From Bimuria novae-zelandiae CBS 107.79 (taxonomy: Eukaryota; Ascomycota; Dothideomycetes; Pleosporales; Didymosphaeriaceae): 64,000 bases of DNA. The stretch is from assembly GCA_010015655.1 (NCBI GenBank), contig ML976742.1, forward strand, positions 23,150 to 87,149, in the 5' to 3' direction. Position 1 is the stretch's first letter; each line of letters begins with the position of its first letter. The notes under the pieces were generated by a model. That model saw only the letters and a list, made by a program, of their open reading frames with translations, was not told the DNA's origin and did not search any database. The position numbers were made by a program, and so were the translations under genes. Positions 11,554 through 22,359 of the stretch are shown piece after piece.

Positions 11554-12436
11554 CTACACTGGATTTCGAGTAGGATGGAAATCTGCTTGTCGTTCCCTGC
11601 AAACTTCATAGATATTACGGTTGCCAGATTGAGGAAAGTTCAGGTGAGCTGTAGCAAAATTTGTGATGAGAGTTGAGTCTGTCCTCTGGCCGATATCGAG
11701 GTCCACCATGCATGCCGGATCGCTGACATGCGACACCAGCTGCATGTTGCTGTTGACCTCAGTGCTCGGTCGAGTCGCATTCAGATGTGCAGATTGACGA
11801 CGCTCGTTTTTGACTTGCAATAATCGCAATTCCGGGCCTAGACATGGGTTGTTGATGACAGTGTTGTAAGTCGACCATAGGCGCCGGACGTGATCCGGAA
11901 TCTCGCCCTCTTCTTTCGTCACTCCGGCATCAGCAGCGGCCTGGAGGAGTGCTTCGACGTCCATGGAGAGATCGGAGAGCACTTGTAGCACATCGTCACA
12001 TCTCCTCCGCTCTGAGGCTGTGGCGCTATCTTTTCGTTTTTGGTACGCCCTTTGCGCTTCTCTAACTTGAGCCCGGCGTTTCTGCGGCCATTAGCTTCAT
12101 GTACCAGGCTGAAAGTGTAAAAAATACCTCTACAGCGCTCTCGTCTCGCGGCGTCTCCACTCGCGGCCTGCCTCTTCCTCTTCGCGCAGGTACTACGTTC
12201 GTATCGAGAGACGCATTGTTGTCCGAGGCCGACGAGAGACTTTCAGTTACGTTGGAGGCATCCAGCTCCGCGTTATCCACAATTGGATGCAACCACTTCC
12301 ATGTGTCAGTATCGCAAGCGCCCTCTAAGCCGAGACACATATACTTGTCCTTGGGAACATACATTGCCATAACCGAGACCGTACCCGGCATGAATGATCT
12401 CGTCATCGGTCTGAGGCTTGTTCCCGAGAAACGCAT
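11554..12436 (-). CDS. bZIP-like transcription factor
   Basis: Exons 12436-12128 and 12081-11554 are joined across a 46-bp intron (GTATTT...GCAG), giving 278 residues. Exon 1 ends in a proline/glycine/arginine-rich lead-in (RRGRGRPRVETPRDES). Exon 2 opens with the basic region RRAQVREAQRAYQKRK, followed by a heptad-spaced segment (CDDVLQVLSDLSMDVEALLQ). This is the layout of fungal bZIP factors with a Q-R-A-(Y/F) core, and it should be nuclear and DNA-binding. The unspliced frame would stop soon after the intron, which hides the basic region. The first ATG lies 12 bp after a possible acceptor (TTACTTGCAG), so an additional upstream exon is possible. Targets cannot be inferred from the neighbours. 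Confidence 0.7.
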
Positions 12437-12647
12437 ACATAATCACCCTGCAAGTAACAAACTATGTGCGAGGCTGCGAAATTGCGAGCGGTATCACTGA
12501 AGACAGCCTAGAGGATGGGGGGAGGGCATGATGCGATTGTATCATTAATCAAGAAAATAAGCGACCAACATTCGCTGGTCTGTGCGGATCACCTAGCCTG
12601 AGCGCTTTCGACGCCCTGCCACTGTCAACTCATTATCACACTCCCGC

Positions 12648-12887
12648 CTGAACCATCTCGAAATGGCCCGTCTGAGCCATCTCGAAACGGCCCGTCTGAG
12701 CCATCTCGAAACGGCCCGTCTGAACCATCTCGAAACGGCCCGTCTGGACCATCTCGAAGCGGTCCGTAACGCACGTTGGTAATATTCCACGTGCTTGCTC
12801 GCGTTGGGAGCCATCAACCATCTCAAAACGGCCCGTAACGCACGTCGGTAATATTCCGCATGCTTGCTCGTGTCGGGAGCCATCAAC
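12648..12887. repeat. 24-bp minisatellite and 69-bp tandem duplication
   Basis: Five tandem copies of a 24-bp unit (CCATCTCGAAACGGCCCGTCTGAG in circular form, with one to three differences) cover 12648-12767. They are followed by two copies of a 69-bp unit starting AACGCACGT at 12768 and 12837. The 24-bp period keeps a minus-strand frame open (SRWLRRAV-like repeats), but nothing else supports a protein there. Confidence 0.8.
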
Positions 12888-13193
12888 TAGCCCATCACTG
12901 TCCTCGTCCAGCGCACGATAAGAGCTAGTTCGTGATCCTGTAAGCCACCAACCCTACGAGATGCAAGGGCCCAAATATTGCCACGAATCGTCTCCAATAG
13001 ACACCGAAGGGAGTCTAATCCGATCCACACTTGGTATACACCACTCCGGTTTCGTGTGTAGCCGCTCTCACAGCCCCGTCAACTTCATCAAGACATATTA
13101 GCGCTACCTACCTGCTCTTTGCCGATACATCTTTTCCCCGGGCCTTGAACTCCTCCATCTACCGCTTAGTTGCTCGTACTGATATGTACCGGT
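12888..13193. other. Intergenic region
   Basis: Unique sequence downstream of the methyltransferase-like gene. No gene or repeat seen. Confidence 0.4.
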
Positions 13194-14342
13194 CTAGTTA
13201 TCATTAGCTTCTTGTTGCAAGGGCCTATCGAAGCGGGCGCGTGCATTACCGTCTCCCCAGTTCAGCCAGGCCTCCACCCCTGCCATCACGTTGGTGAACT
13301 TGTGTTGCACCCTAAAAAGAATCATCAATTGATACGGGCCGTAACCGAGCACGCCAAACAAGCGCCAAAGAGGCAATACCTGGAGAAATGGTCAGAGAGT
13401 CGTACAGCATTGTGCTAGGTCAGGATGTTGGAAACAGATTATAGTCTGCGCTATCTAGGACGCACTACACGCCTTCCAACCCATTGACGCATACCATGAA
13501 ACAGAGAACTGAGTGTTTGCATTACCTTCTTGGTCAGGTCTTCGAGCGAGAAATCCGAGAACCCAGCATCGATGATAAGCTTCTCGTATCCGCCTTCCTC
13601 CAATGTGTTTTGACAATGCGACAACCTGAGCACATTCTGGAGCTCCTTCGAATTGCGGCTGAAGTCGGCTTCGTGCAAGACCAAGACTCCGCCCGGCTTC
13701 AGTATCCGGTAGAAGTTTGCGAGGACTTTCGCGGGATCATCAGCGTGTACGAAGGTTTCCATCGTGTAGATGTCGTCGAATGACGCGTCCGGAAAGATCG
13801 AGAGGTCGTGATAGTCGGCATAATCCACCGCAATCTTATGACGAGGCCATGCTTCTTGCGTGCATCTGTTAGATGATGCGAGGTTACATCGATGGCTCGC
13901 ACATTCAAGCCTTTCTGCGCCATGAACAATGCAACATAGCCCGATCCGGCGCCAGCGTCGATGACCGTCTTCCCGGGACTGAGGTTCAGCCGCGGGTAGA
14001 GTTTCTCTTCCATCGCTCTCGGGGCTGCGGCTATTGGAAATGGAGACGACTTGCTGTGCGCATAGAGAGCACAGTGTCTGCGCGCATGATCAGCATTTTC
14101 TTGGATAACCCTTGGAAGATACATAGCGTTACGACAGGGAACCAGTCTGCACAGCCTCCGTACCTTGTGTTGCTCAACAGTAGCCGGTAACCGATTCTGG
14201 ACTCCCCAAGAACCTACACACGAGGTTGGCGAAGGTCACTAAAATTAGGAAAGATTTACTGTCACTCACTGTAGTACTGTTGCACGGAAGGGACTTTGTC
14301 CTCCGTGTGAGGCGCAGTCGAATTTGCGACGCTCATATTCAT
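13194..14342 (-). pseudogene. SAM-dependent methyltransferase, reading frame broken
   Basis: Class I methyltransferase related to sterol/UbiE-type enzymes. In gene order: a start exon at 14342 (MNMSVANS... to VQQYY), a fragment RIGYRLLLSNTR near 14160-14200, the AdoMet-binding core VIDAGAGSGYVALFMAQKG (motif I), then DYHDLSIFPDASFDDIYTME and LKPGGVLVLHEADF. After a 146-bp intron (13380-13525, GTAATG...CCAG) the C-terminus PLWRLFGVLGYG...NVMAGVEAWLNWG ends at 13194. Two joins fail. Near 13836-13850 the frame slips by one base between TDARKKHGL and KIAVDYADYHD, and between about 14195 and 14265 no GT-AG pair keeps the frame. Either two small indels have killed the gene or the assembly has base errors. 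The protein motifs themselves are well kept. Confidence 0.7.
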
Positions 14343-14426
14343 CGGTGAAGAGATTGAAAAGAGATATATCAATATGCAATCACACCCACCCAATTGTCCA
14401 TAAAGAATAAACGGGGAAATGCAGAC
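14343..14426. other. Short upstream region of the methyltransferase-like gene
   Basis: Between the methyltransferase start and the MITE copy. Nothing recognisable. Confidence 0.3.
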
Positions 14427-14540
14427 GGCCGGGTACAAAGTAGGTGCAATCAGCCACTGTATTGCTCTTCCGGGGGTAACACACAGGACTAAGACAATGC
14501 CAAATGGAACTGTCCTACCCGACTTTGTACCTACATGGCT
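14427..14540 (-). mobile_element. MITE-like short repeat, copy a
   Basis: About 114 bp bounded by imperfect inverted ends (left CGGGTACAAAGTAGG, right CCCGACTTTGTACC). The core, read on the minus strand, is GTGTGTTACCCCCGG...GCAATACAG. The same sequence with about 80 percent identity by eye is found at 21330-21443, and partial copies lie at 24101-24215, 27121-27220 and 28963-29035. There is no coding capacity, so it is a non-autonomous element. A 60-codon frame across it is incidental. Confidence 0.7.
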
Positions 14541-14890
14541 AGGGCATTCATCAAAGAATGATTGTCATAACACTACTACGCACTCAGTATCGCTTCATTA
14601 GCTAAGCATACAGGCAGCTATGCTACCACCCAAAGCCCAACGTCTAACGCGGAACGCCATCTAGCTCAAGTTTATTCTATTCGACACTAGAAGCGAATGT
14701 GATGCCTCGCGCCAACGCCCAAATGCATTACCCTCGAACGCCGGGGATATCCATGAAACAAATGACCACCCATCCTCATTAAGACTTCGTAACCTAGAAA
14801 CCCATCCATCCATAGCACCACCGTGACTCCAAAGAGGTCACTAGCAAAACGCCACCACATGAAAAGGAGTCCTGGAGGCAATTGAGGTGT
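14541..14890. other. Intergenic region 3' of the transporter gene
   Basis: Contains the 3' flank of the transporter gene. No gene or repeat seen. Confidence 0.35.
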
Positions 14891-16607
14891 CTAGACAGCC
14901 TCTTTGTGTTCAAGGTCCTGCGAGGCTAGGTGAACGTCCTTCTCATATCCATTGGCATGCATCTCGGACGGCTGCCACTTCTTGGACGTCCGCGGCGTCG
15001 TCTCATCGAGGAGGCAGGAGACCTGCTCAAGAGAAAGCCCTTTGGTCTCGGGCACGAGGAAGTATGCGAAGACGACGCACAGGGTGCAAGTAGCACCCCA
15101 CACGAAGAAGACCTTGGACTTCAGATTGCCCTTGTCCGCGTCGACCATGTAAGGCGTGATGTATCCGATGACGAAGTTCCACAGCCAGTTCGAGGCGGTC
15201 GAGAGCGCGACGCCCTTCGCACGGATAGGGAGCGGGAAGATCTCGCCAATGACGACCCAGGCGGCGGGGCCCCAGGTAGTGGCGAAGAAGAAGATGTAGA
15301 AGCAGGTGAAGACGATGAGGCAGATGCCTGCGGCCTTGGAACCCTCATCGACAGTGCCGACGATGGCGATGATGAATTCGCACACCAGCATACCAACGGC
15401 GCCGTAAATGAGGAGCGAGCGACGGCCGAGCTTCTCGATAGCCCAAAACGAGATCGGCGTCGAGAGCACGTTGACGATGGTGGTGATCATGCTAATGAGG
15501 AACTCATTGTGAATGCCGACTTGCTTGAAGAAAGTGGTGCCATAGTAGAAGACTGATAGATGGTTAGCTTTCGAAAAACTGCACGGGCTGAGACACTTAC
15601 TGAAATTGACACCGGTCCACTGCTGCATCATCTGGAGCGCAACGCCGAGCATGACGCGTCGCAGGTTGCCGGAGGGCTTCCAGCCGCCGAGGAAACAATC
15701 TAGCCAGCCGGCATTCATGTGCTCGCGCTCGAAGCGATAGTTGGCCACCATTTCCGCAAGCTCGTCTTTGATGTACGGTGAATTGATCGGTTGACCGCGG
15801 AGCTTGCTGAGGGAACAGGCAGCATCATCGAGCCTATTCTTCTTGACATAGTGACGCGGTGACTCGGGGAGCAGGAACAGCCCAGTCCCAAGGATCAACG
15901 CCCAAAGCCATTGGAGTCCCATGGGGATGCGGTATGAACCAGAACCGTCCATGCCATTCGTGCCCTGGTTAACGACAGCCGCAAGCATAAGGCCAATCGT
16001 GATGGAGAACTGGTAGCCAGACACGATAGCACCGCGTACAGCCTTGGGCGCTACTTCGGACATGTACAAGATGATAATGGCCGAAACGAACCCAACGCCA
16101 AAGCCGGCAATAAGGCGGCCTGGAATGAGAAGACCAACTGATGAAGCAGCGACTTGTAGTACAACACCGAGGGAGAAGATGATGCACCCAGCGATGATCG
16201 TAGAGCGACGGCCAATCCAGTCGGCAACGGAGCCTGCGATGAGCGCACCGAAGAAAGTACCGGCTGACAGGATGGACACGATGAGGGACTTCTGCCAGGT
16301 AGGGATCACATAATCGATACCCAATTCGCCAGTAGCTACACGGCTGTTAGTATGGTTTGACATGTTGTTGTGGGCACGAAATTTGACAGTGACGGGCTAG
16401 GGTAACATCAATCTTGGCGCACTTACCTTTGCCGAACTGCGCCTTGAAAAAGGGCATCGCCAGGACTCCAGAGATGTAGCCGGAATCATATCCAAACAGG
16501 ATACCGCCAAAGGCGGCGAAGATGCAAAGAAGATAGCCCTTCAAGGTGACGGGCGCCTCGACGCGCTGATCGCCGCCGCGAAAGGCAGCGGATGGAGCCC
16601 AGCGCAT
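14891..16607 (-). CDS. MFS hexose (glucose-type) transporter
   Basis: Major facilitator superfamily sugar porter of 525 residues with about 12 membrane helices. Exons: 16607-16427, 16335-15601, 15552-14891. Introns are 91 bp (GTAAGT...GTGTAG) and 48 bp (GTAAGT...ATCAG). Splicing restores GKATGELGIDY and NFIFYYGTTFF at the joins. Sugar-transporter signatures are present in order: FGGILFGYDSGYISG in helix 1, DWIGRRS, LIPGRLIAGFGVGFVSA, PESPRHYVKK, QQWTGVNFIFYYGT, EKLGRRSLLIYG, GEIFPLPIRAKG and VPETKGLSLEQV. The N-terminus (RVEAPVTLKGYLLC) is typical of fungal high-affinity monosaccharide transporters of the RCO-3/HXT group. The cytosolic tail is short, without the long extension of glucose sensors, so transport rather than sensing is more likely. 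Plasma membrane. Confidence 0.9.
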
Positions 16608-17811
16608 TGTAGCTGGTTGAGTCGATGATCTGGAATAGAAGCAAGGAATTGTCGAGTCGAGCGGTTGTCGCGTGGATGCGGGGTTGGGTCAAAAGCGAGG
16701 AATGAGGCAGTCGTGTGTGAGGTACCGACGTGTTATATCGAGGCAGGAGCAAACGCACAAGCGCGGAAGGACCGCGTGGTTGCCGCGGCGAAAAAAATAG
16801 TCGAAAGCGACTGCTCCGTGCTCGTGACTGTTTTTTTTTTGAGTTGAAATCTGGGGTAGAGGAGGGTGAGAGACAAAAGGATGAGTTGAGTGTGACCGCC
16901 GCAATGGGAGACTTGGAATGGAAATCATGTCTTCGTGACCCAATGCGGAAGGTTTTGCGTCACCAGCTATCAAGAAGAGAAGAATATACATCGTCTGTGT
17001 GGCCTCGAACGACAATTGACACTGTAGTGTTCACGATTGCTTCCTGCACAACGGCCGCTGGGTGATACCGGGAAACTGCATCACCTCAACACCCTGCCCT
17101 GCGTCAAGCAATAGTAGCACTTGAGCTTCACAGATCCATCGAATGCCCTGCGAAGAGAGCCCGTCCCGAGGTCATGCGATGTCCTCGTGATCCTTGAAAC
17201 AAACCAGAAGCAGCCCGAGCAGGCCTTTGTTCCAGGCATTGAGTGAAGACAATGACGATGTCTGAGCCCAATGCGGCGGAGAGATACATACCAAGTTGTT
17301 TCTAAGACATAACAAAGAAGACTACCTATGGTATCATTCCAACTCCTCTACGAAATACTATCGTGGAGTACCCGACCGGGTTAGTTCGACATGCAACGCT
17401 CCGCGGACCACTGCAATACCGAGGTGCGTGTAGACAAGCTTTAGCTGTGTTCTGCCTTAATGTAGCTCGAGTTTACGGGAGAGAATGCTTGACTCGATTC
17501 AGCTCCGTGAGTACTAGCATCTGTTCCTGTACCTGCATGACTGCGTCAGTACAGGCGACTGCGCATGCAATACACTTCATTTCCCATCTCACCACATTGC
17601 GTCCATTCTGTGCCAATGGACATCTCCTTGGCTCTTCCAATATGCAGGCGCTTCATGCAGGCGCTTCGTTCAATATGTTAACATCTTGCCAAAATTGAAC
17701 GTTGCTAGGTATCACCGTTACACAAAACTCGCCCTGACCTCATAATTGTATCGACCGAAGTCCGGCCGTGGTGCAGTCCTCTAACCTGATCAAGCCACGA
17801 CAATAGCTATT
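16608..17811. other. Transporter promoter region and intergenic DNA
   Basis: The first few hundred bases upstream of the transporter start should contain its promoter. No motif can be named with confidence. The frame at 17363-17698 has no features and is not called. Confidence 0.35.
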
Positions 17812-19100
17812 CTAGTCACCCGTGGAGGTGACAAATACCCTCACACCCTTGGAATCCAGGCTGACCACAGGAATAAAAAAGTCGTAGGCCATTTCGACGT
17901 CCGTGACATCTGTCTCGTGCAGATCGAACTTGAAGCGGCGGAACATCATCCTGAGGGTGCGGTAAAGCTCTGTCCATGCAAGCCTGCATACGTCAGTCAT
18001 TGCGGTGACCCCCACGGCAGAAGAATACTTACGTGATACCCAAGCAAGACCTCGTTCCACGACCAAAAGAAACCATAGACCTGTCTAGTGGTATGCCATC
18101 ACTCGTCTTCGGGTCATCCAACCAGCGCTATGGTATGAACTCGCAAGACTGAAGAAATATCTCCTCGTCGTGGCTCATGTCAGAGATGCTCATAGACAAG
18201 CAAGTGCCGGCAATAATAACCCACTCCTTGTATTGAACCGGCTTAGCGTGCGTCCGTAGGTTGCGCGCACTGAGGCCATAAGACAAGCAGACGGCTTCCA
18301 TGATGCAAGCCTTCAAGTAAGGCATCTGCTCAAGCAGCTGCAGCTCAAGTGTGGTACGGTTTAAGAAAGCGTTGACGAGATCGGTATGAAGTCGGTCGTA
18401 GATGTGCAGCTTGTCAATGATATAGAAGGCAGCGATAGCTAGAGCGAATGCAGTTGTCTCGACGCCACCTCCGACAACGATTTGAGCCTCGTCTTCGAGT
18501 CGCTTTTGGCTCTTGTCTTCCAGAGAGAGTTTAGAGTCAAAGATCTCTTAGAAGATAGTCCTTTTCGCGTCGTTAGATTTGAAGTTCTCACCGCACAACG
18601 TGTGTGAAAACACGTCCTGCATATCCTATATCTTGTTTAGCAATGTCATTCAGATTACGCTATTTGACTTACACGCTTGAACTTCAACAGTGGCTTTGCG
18701 GCAGGCTGCAACCATTCAGTTGTAGCATCTAGTATAGAGCTCATGATCTTAGCCGAGTTAATTTTGTCCCTTTGAACAATAACCCCTCCATAGACATACC
18801 AGAAGTATAGCAAGAAACTAAGTCGCAACATAGCCAGTCCCGCTTACCCTCAGAAAGGCTTCGTGAAAAGAGTCAAACTCTAGGTTCTTTAGCTGGCCAT
18901 AGTTGAACCCGAAGAAATAATCCATGATTATGTCTCCAGTAAGCGCCAGAAAGGCATTCGAAAGGTTAAAGGGCTCTTTACGACCCTCAAACTCCTGCAT
19001 GCGCAAAGCAAACGTCTCAACATGGCGATGTATGATGTAGGCAAAGTCGATGATAGACCTCCGAGAGAACCTTTAAGTTGTGAGCACAGCAGCATGCCAT
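17812..19100 (-). pseudogene. Cytochrome P450 pseudogene
   Basis: Fragments of one P450 follow in order on the minus strand: MQEFEGRKEPFNLSNAFLAL and DIIMDYFFGFNYG (18.8-19.0 kb), the I-helix VVGGGVETTAFAL (about 18.48 kb), the K-helix region MEAVCLSYGLSARNLR (about 18.28 kb), and the haem loop FGRGTRSCLGI (about 18.05 kb). A spliced C-terminus then ends at the TAG at 17812-17814. Disabling changes are visible. TAA at 18548-18550 precedes EIFDSKLSLED, and TAG at 18128-18130 stands where FIPxRWL needs a residue. The arginine of the ExxR motif is replaced by cysteine (codon 18287-18289). All three are explained by C-to-T change. The haem cysteine remains. The N-terminal membrane anchor cannot be traced upstream of about 19.1 kb. 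Confidence 0.8.
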
Positions 19101-19585
19101 CAAGGATACCCTGCATTTTCTGACGCAGATGCAGACAAACCGGTTTTACATACATCGGACTGAGGGCGAACAAGATCCCCGGGTGCAGATGTGAGACAGT
19201 TGAACAGACTAGGGGACGTGCGCCGATCAAGTGTGTTGGATGACAACGATCCATGCCGAAGCCGATGAAGAGGTTGTGTTCTTATAGGTTAAAAGCACCG
19301 CACACACTTCGGCAAGGATAATATTCTACCAAGAAAGGGATCTGCGCGGTCCCGACTAAACGCAACCAGATCTGCGTCAAGATATGATAGATGGATATAA
19401 CGACAACGCCTATACCATTACGAGTAATAAAAAGGGCACCCTGCCTCTTGGTCCCCAACACCCCGTGAAATTTACCATGGCGCGCCCTGGGACGCCACCC
19501 AATCCCCAGCCTAAGAACACCATGCTAACAAGCATTTAACGCTAGACACAAGGGACAAAACATAAACCACCCCACCAGAAAGCGC
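19101..19585. other. Eroded upstream part of the P450 and intergenic DNA
   Basis: A minus-strand frame (18928-19254) overlaps the P450 start in another phase and is not called. From 19260 to 19585 nothing is recognisable except the 3' flank of the F-box gene. Confidence 0.3.
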
Positions 19586-21904
19586 CTATCCTTTGCTAAC
19601 GAAACAATGCACCCTCACAGTGCCATCTTCACTCCCACTAATCAGCCGCGAGTCACTGAGGCCCACGCAGTTCACCGGGCCCTCGTGCCCCGAAAGCGTA
19701 CGCTCATGCTTGCCTGTCCGGGGATCCCAGATCTTGATAAGTTTGTCCTCGGCGCCAGAGACTAGGCGTAGCGTATCGGCAGCCAGACTCCACACACCTT
19801 CGATGTGGCCGAAGAAGCGATGGATGGTACGGCCAGAAGGTACATGCCACAGCCTGATGGTCCCGTCGAGCGATCCGGTGAGCATGTACGACGGCGGAGC
19901 AGGCCGATCCGGATCGTTCGGGAAGAAAGTCTCGGTGGCAGTGGATCCAGACTGTGATGGATTCTCTGACGCGAGCGATGCCGTGTCGGAATCGTTGTTG
20001 GCATTCGGAACGAAGTCCGCCTCGTCGACCTCGAACTCGGGGGGCAGAGGCAGGACTTGCTGGACCTGTCCGACGTGGCCTTCGAACGTCTTGATGCAGG
20101 TCCTGGTTTCCAGATCCCAAAGCTTGACGGTCTGGTCGTCGGAAGCGGAGAACAGTGTGCGTGAAGGGAGATCGATCTTCACCGAGTTGACCCAATCCTC
20201 ATGTCCGTGTAGCCTGAACTTCTGCTTGGTGCCCAAGTCGTGGACTGCAATGGTGTGATCTGCTGATCCGGAGGCAAGAAGCTTGTCTGCCATGTGCAAG
20301 CCGATGACCCCTTTGTCGTGGGCGGGGATGGTCAGCTTGCATTGGCCCGTTTTCCAGTCCCATACCTTCATAGTGCCGTCCAAGCTACCGGTAATCAGTC
20401 GCGCGTCGTTGAATTGCAGGCACCGTATGGGAAGTCTATGGCCAGTAAGTGTGCGGATCTCGGTTCCTGTGTTGACATCCCAAACTTTGATCGTATTATC
20501 GTACGATCCGGTGATGAGTGTCTTATCGTCGAACTGGAGGCACATGACGCCGTTCGTGTGCCCTCGAAGTACGCGAGTGGAGTAGCGGCCATACTTCCAG
20601 TTTGTGCCGACCTTGAAACGATCCTTGTAAACGTCTTTCCACGGTCGCTTCTTTGGCTGGTCTAAGTACGATGCCTGCTGGTCTCGGAGAGCGACGCTCA
20701 TGGTGCAGGGGCGCTTCGATGACTCTGGCGATGAAGCGACGTCCTCAATGGGACGTTTGGATCCAGTAGAGAGGGAAGATTCAGAAAGGTCGGATGGGTG
20801 AGAAACGAGAGGCGCTGGTGAAGGAGGGGCGTCTGCAGCAGGGGAGAGTTCAGGCGACCATTCGTTTAGCCCTCGACCAGAAGCACGCAGTTGGATGCGC
20901 CTCTTTTCTGTCCGGAGTCTGCGTTGGTCTAGCAGAGGCAGACCCCAACCGCACTTGGTGCACTTTCTGTCAATGTGCTGTTCGCACATCTTATGCCACA
21001 CCACGTCGTCGTCAGCCAACTGTCGCCATCGTTGGCTTACTTGAGCGGCTTTACAGAGGGAGGTAGTGTCGAGGTAGCAGAGGATTTTGAAGCCCAGCTC
21101 GGGCGGGAGTGCAGAGAGGAAGTCGATCTTGATGAGGTTGCGGACGTTCGAGGAGATGAAAGAAAGCTGGGGAAAACAGCAGGTCGACAGAATGCCTTGG
21201 AGCATGAGATTCCGCTGTCTGGCAGGTGCGGCGGAGAAGAGCGACCATACGTTGGCAATACTCTGTTGGTCGGTTTGTGATTCTTTTCCAAGCTCCTGTA
21301 TGATGTTAGCGACGGTCAACGACTGCACCAGACGGCCAGGTACAAAGTAGGTGTTAGCTACTGCATTCCTCATCCTAGGGTAACACACAGGTCTAAGTCA
21401 ATGCCAAATGGACCTGTCTTACCCGACCTTGTACCTACACGACTGGGCAGATGTGGGTATACATACTTCTTGCAATTGCTCCATAGTTGGCTCGTCTGCT
21501 TGCTTCCTACACAGCATGTCGGGTCGATGGCGGTAGCAGTATTTGGTGTTGGCGTTGGCGGGCACATCCTTCTCCCCGCCGCCGAGCGGGTTGTATTGCT
21601 GGGGTATGTGGTGGGCGAGGTAGGGCGCGATCATCTTCTCGATCTTCGTAGAGGTGCTCTTGTTAACGAAGGAAGGCTCAGCTTCTTGCTCCGAGTCAAC
21701 TCCTCTGCGCTGTCGTACACGCTCGGCGAGGCCTTCGTGGTCGTGGCCGAGCATTAAAGCGGTGTGCGGGTCGTGGGCAGTCGCGATCTCGTCAGAAGAT
21801 TGCGGAACGGACGTGCGCCATGACAGTCGTCGACGAGTTGGACTGTGCGAGGGTGGACTCGGAGGGTGATCGGTTGCGACAAGTTCCGTGGTATTTGACG
21901 CCAT
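19586..21904 (-). CDS. sconB: F-box/WD40 sulfur controller (Met30/sconB/scon-2 type)
   Basis: Substrate receptor of an SCF ubiquitin ligase that in fungi controls sulfur-assimilation transcription. 715 residues from exons 21904-21467 and 21295-19586. The 171-bp intron (GTATGT...ATACAG) joins EQLQE to [12 protein letters not shown]. Upstream of the F-box lies the family block [18 protein letters not shown], then [20 protein letters not shown]. The F-box ([14 protein letters not shown]..., about residues 206-250) binds Skp1. Seven WD40 repeats follow from about residue 385 ([17 protein letters not shown] ... [13 protein letters not shown]). A low-complexity loop interrupts repeats 5 and 6, as in homologues. 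The intron is unusually long because it contains a MITE copy. The ATG is chosen from [15 protein letters not shown]; an open frame extends to 22039, but its start lacks family similarity. Confidence 0.92.
21330..21443 (-). mobile_element. MITE-like short repeat, copy b, inside the sconB intron
   Basis: Second copy of the 114-bp repeat, in the same orientation as copy a. It starts GACGGCCAGGTACAAAGTAGG and ends CCCGACCTTGTACCTACAC. It occupies about two thirds of the sconB intron and leaves donor, acceptor and a possible branch site (GCTAAC, in the last 15 bases before the acceptor) outside it. Confidence 0.75.
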
Positions 21905-22357
21905 AATGAGGATATGCGTGCGATTGCGTAAGGAGTAAAGGGTCCCTAATAAGGTCCCGGAAGTAGCTCCCTCATGGAAGGTTCGGATAGGCTGGAAAGA
22001 CGAGATATCTCGAAAGATGGCGCAATGGCTGCGAGGCAAGGTACCACCGGCGGCGGTGAGTTGGCACTAACGACAAGGTGGGGAGCGCGGGACGGAGGGT
22101 TCGGTGTTTTTATGTGTTCTACGGCTGCGCAAATGGTTCAGGCCGCTTGCGTGTTATTTCTTTTTCGTGCGGTGGGAGGTGTGGGCGTTGCTTCAGTCGC
22201 ATGTGTGGGGGTGAGGCAACACTTCGACGGGTATGACTAGTGGCAGCTTGGAAAGTTGCCGCCGCCAGAAGCTCGTCAAAGCACGCAATCAGCAAATGCC
22301 ATCGCGTTCGCCCACCCGCCCAGGCCAAACTCTCATGGCATGTGGGAGAGCTCTCTA
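21905..22357. other. Promoter region of sconB
   Basis: Upstream sequence of the F-box gene up to the TA target site of the transposon. No gene seen. The purine-rich minus-strand leader is consistent with a fungal promoter, but no specific operator is claimed. Confidence 0.35.
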
Positions 22358-22359
22358 TA

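Noticed and set aside
12593..12886. Minus-strand frame with SRWLRRAV repeats
   Set aside because: The 24-bp minisatellite keeps the frame open by its length; no homology, start context or splice pattern supports a protein.
14419..14601. 60-codon frame
   Set aside because: It lies almost wholly within the MITE copy, and a similar frame appears in the other copies.
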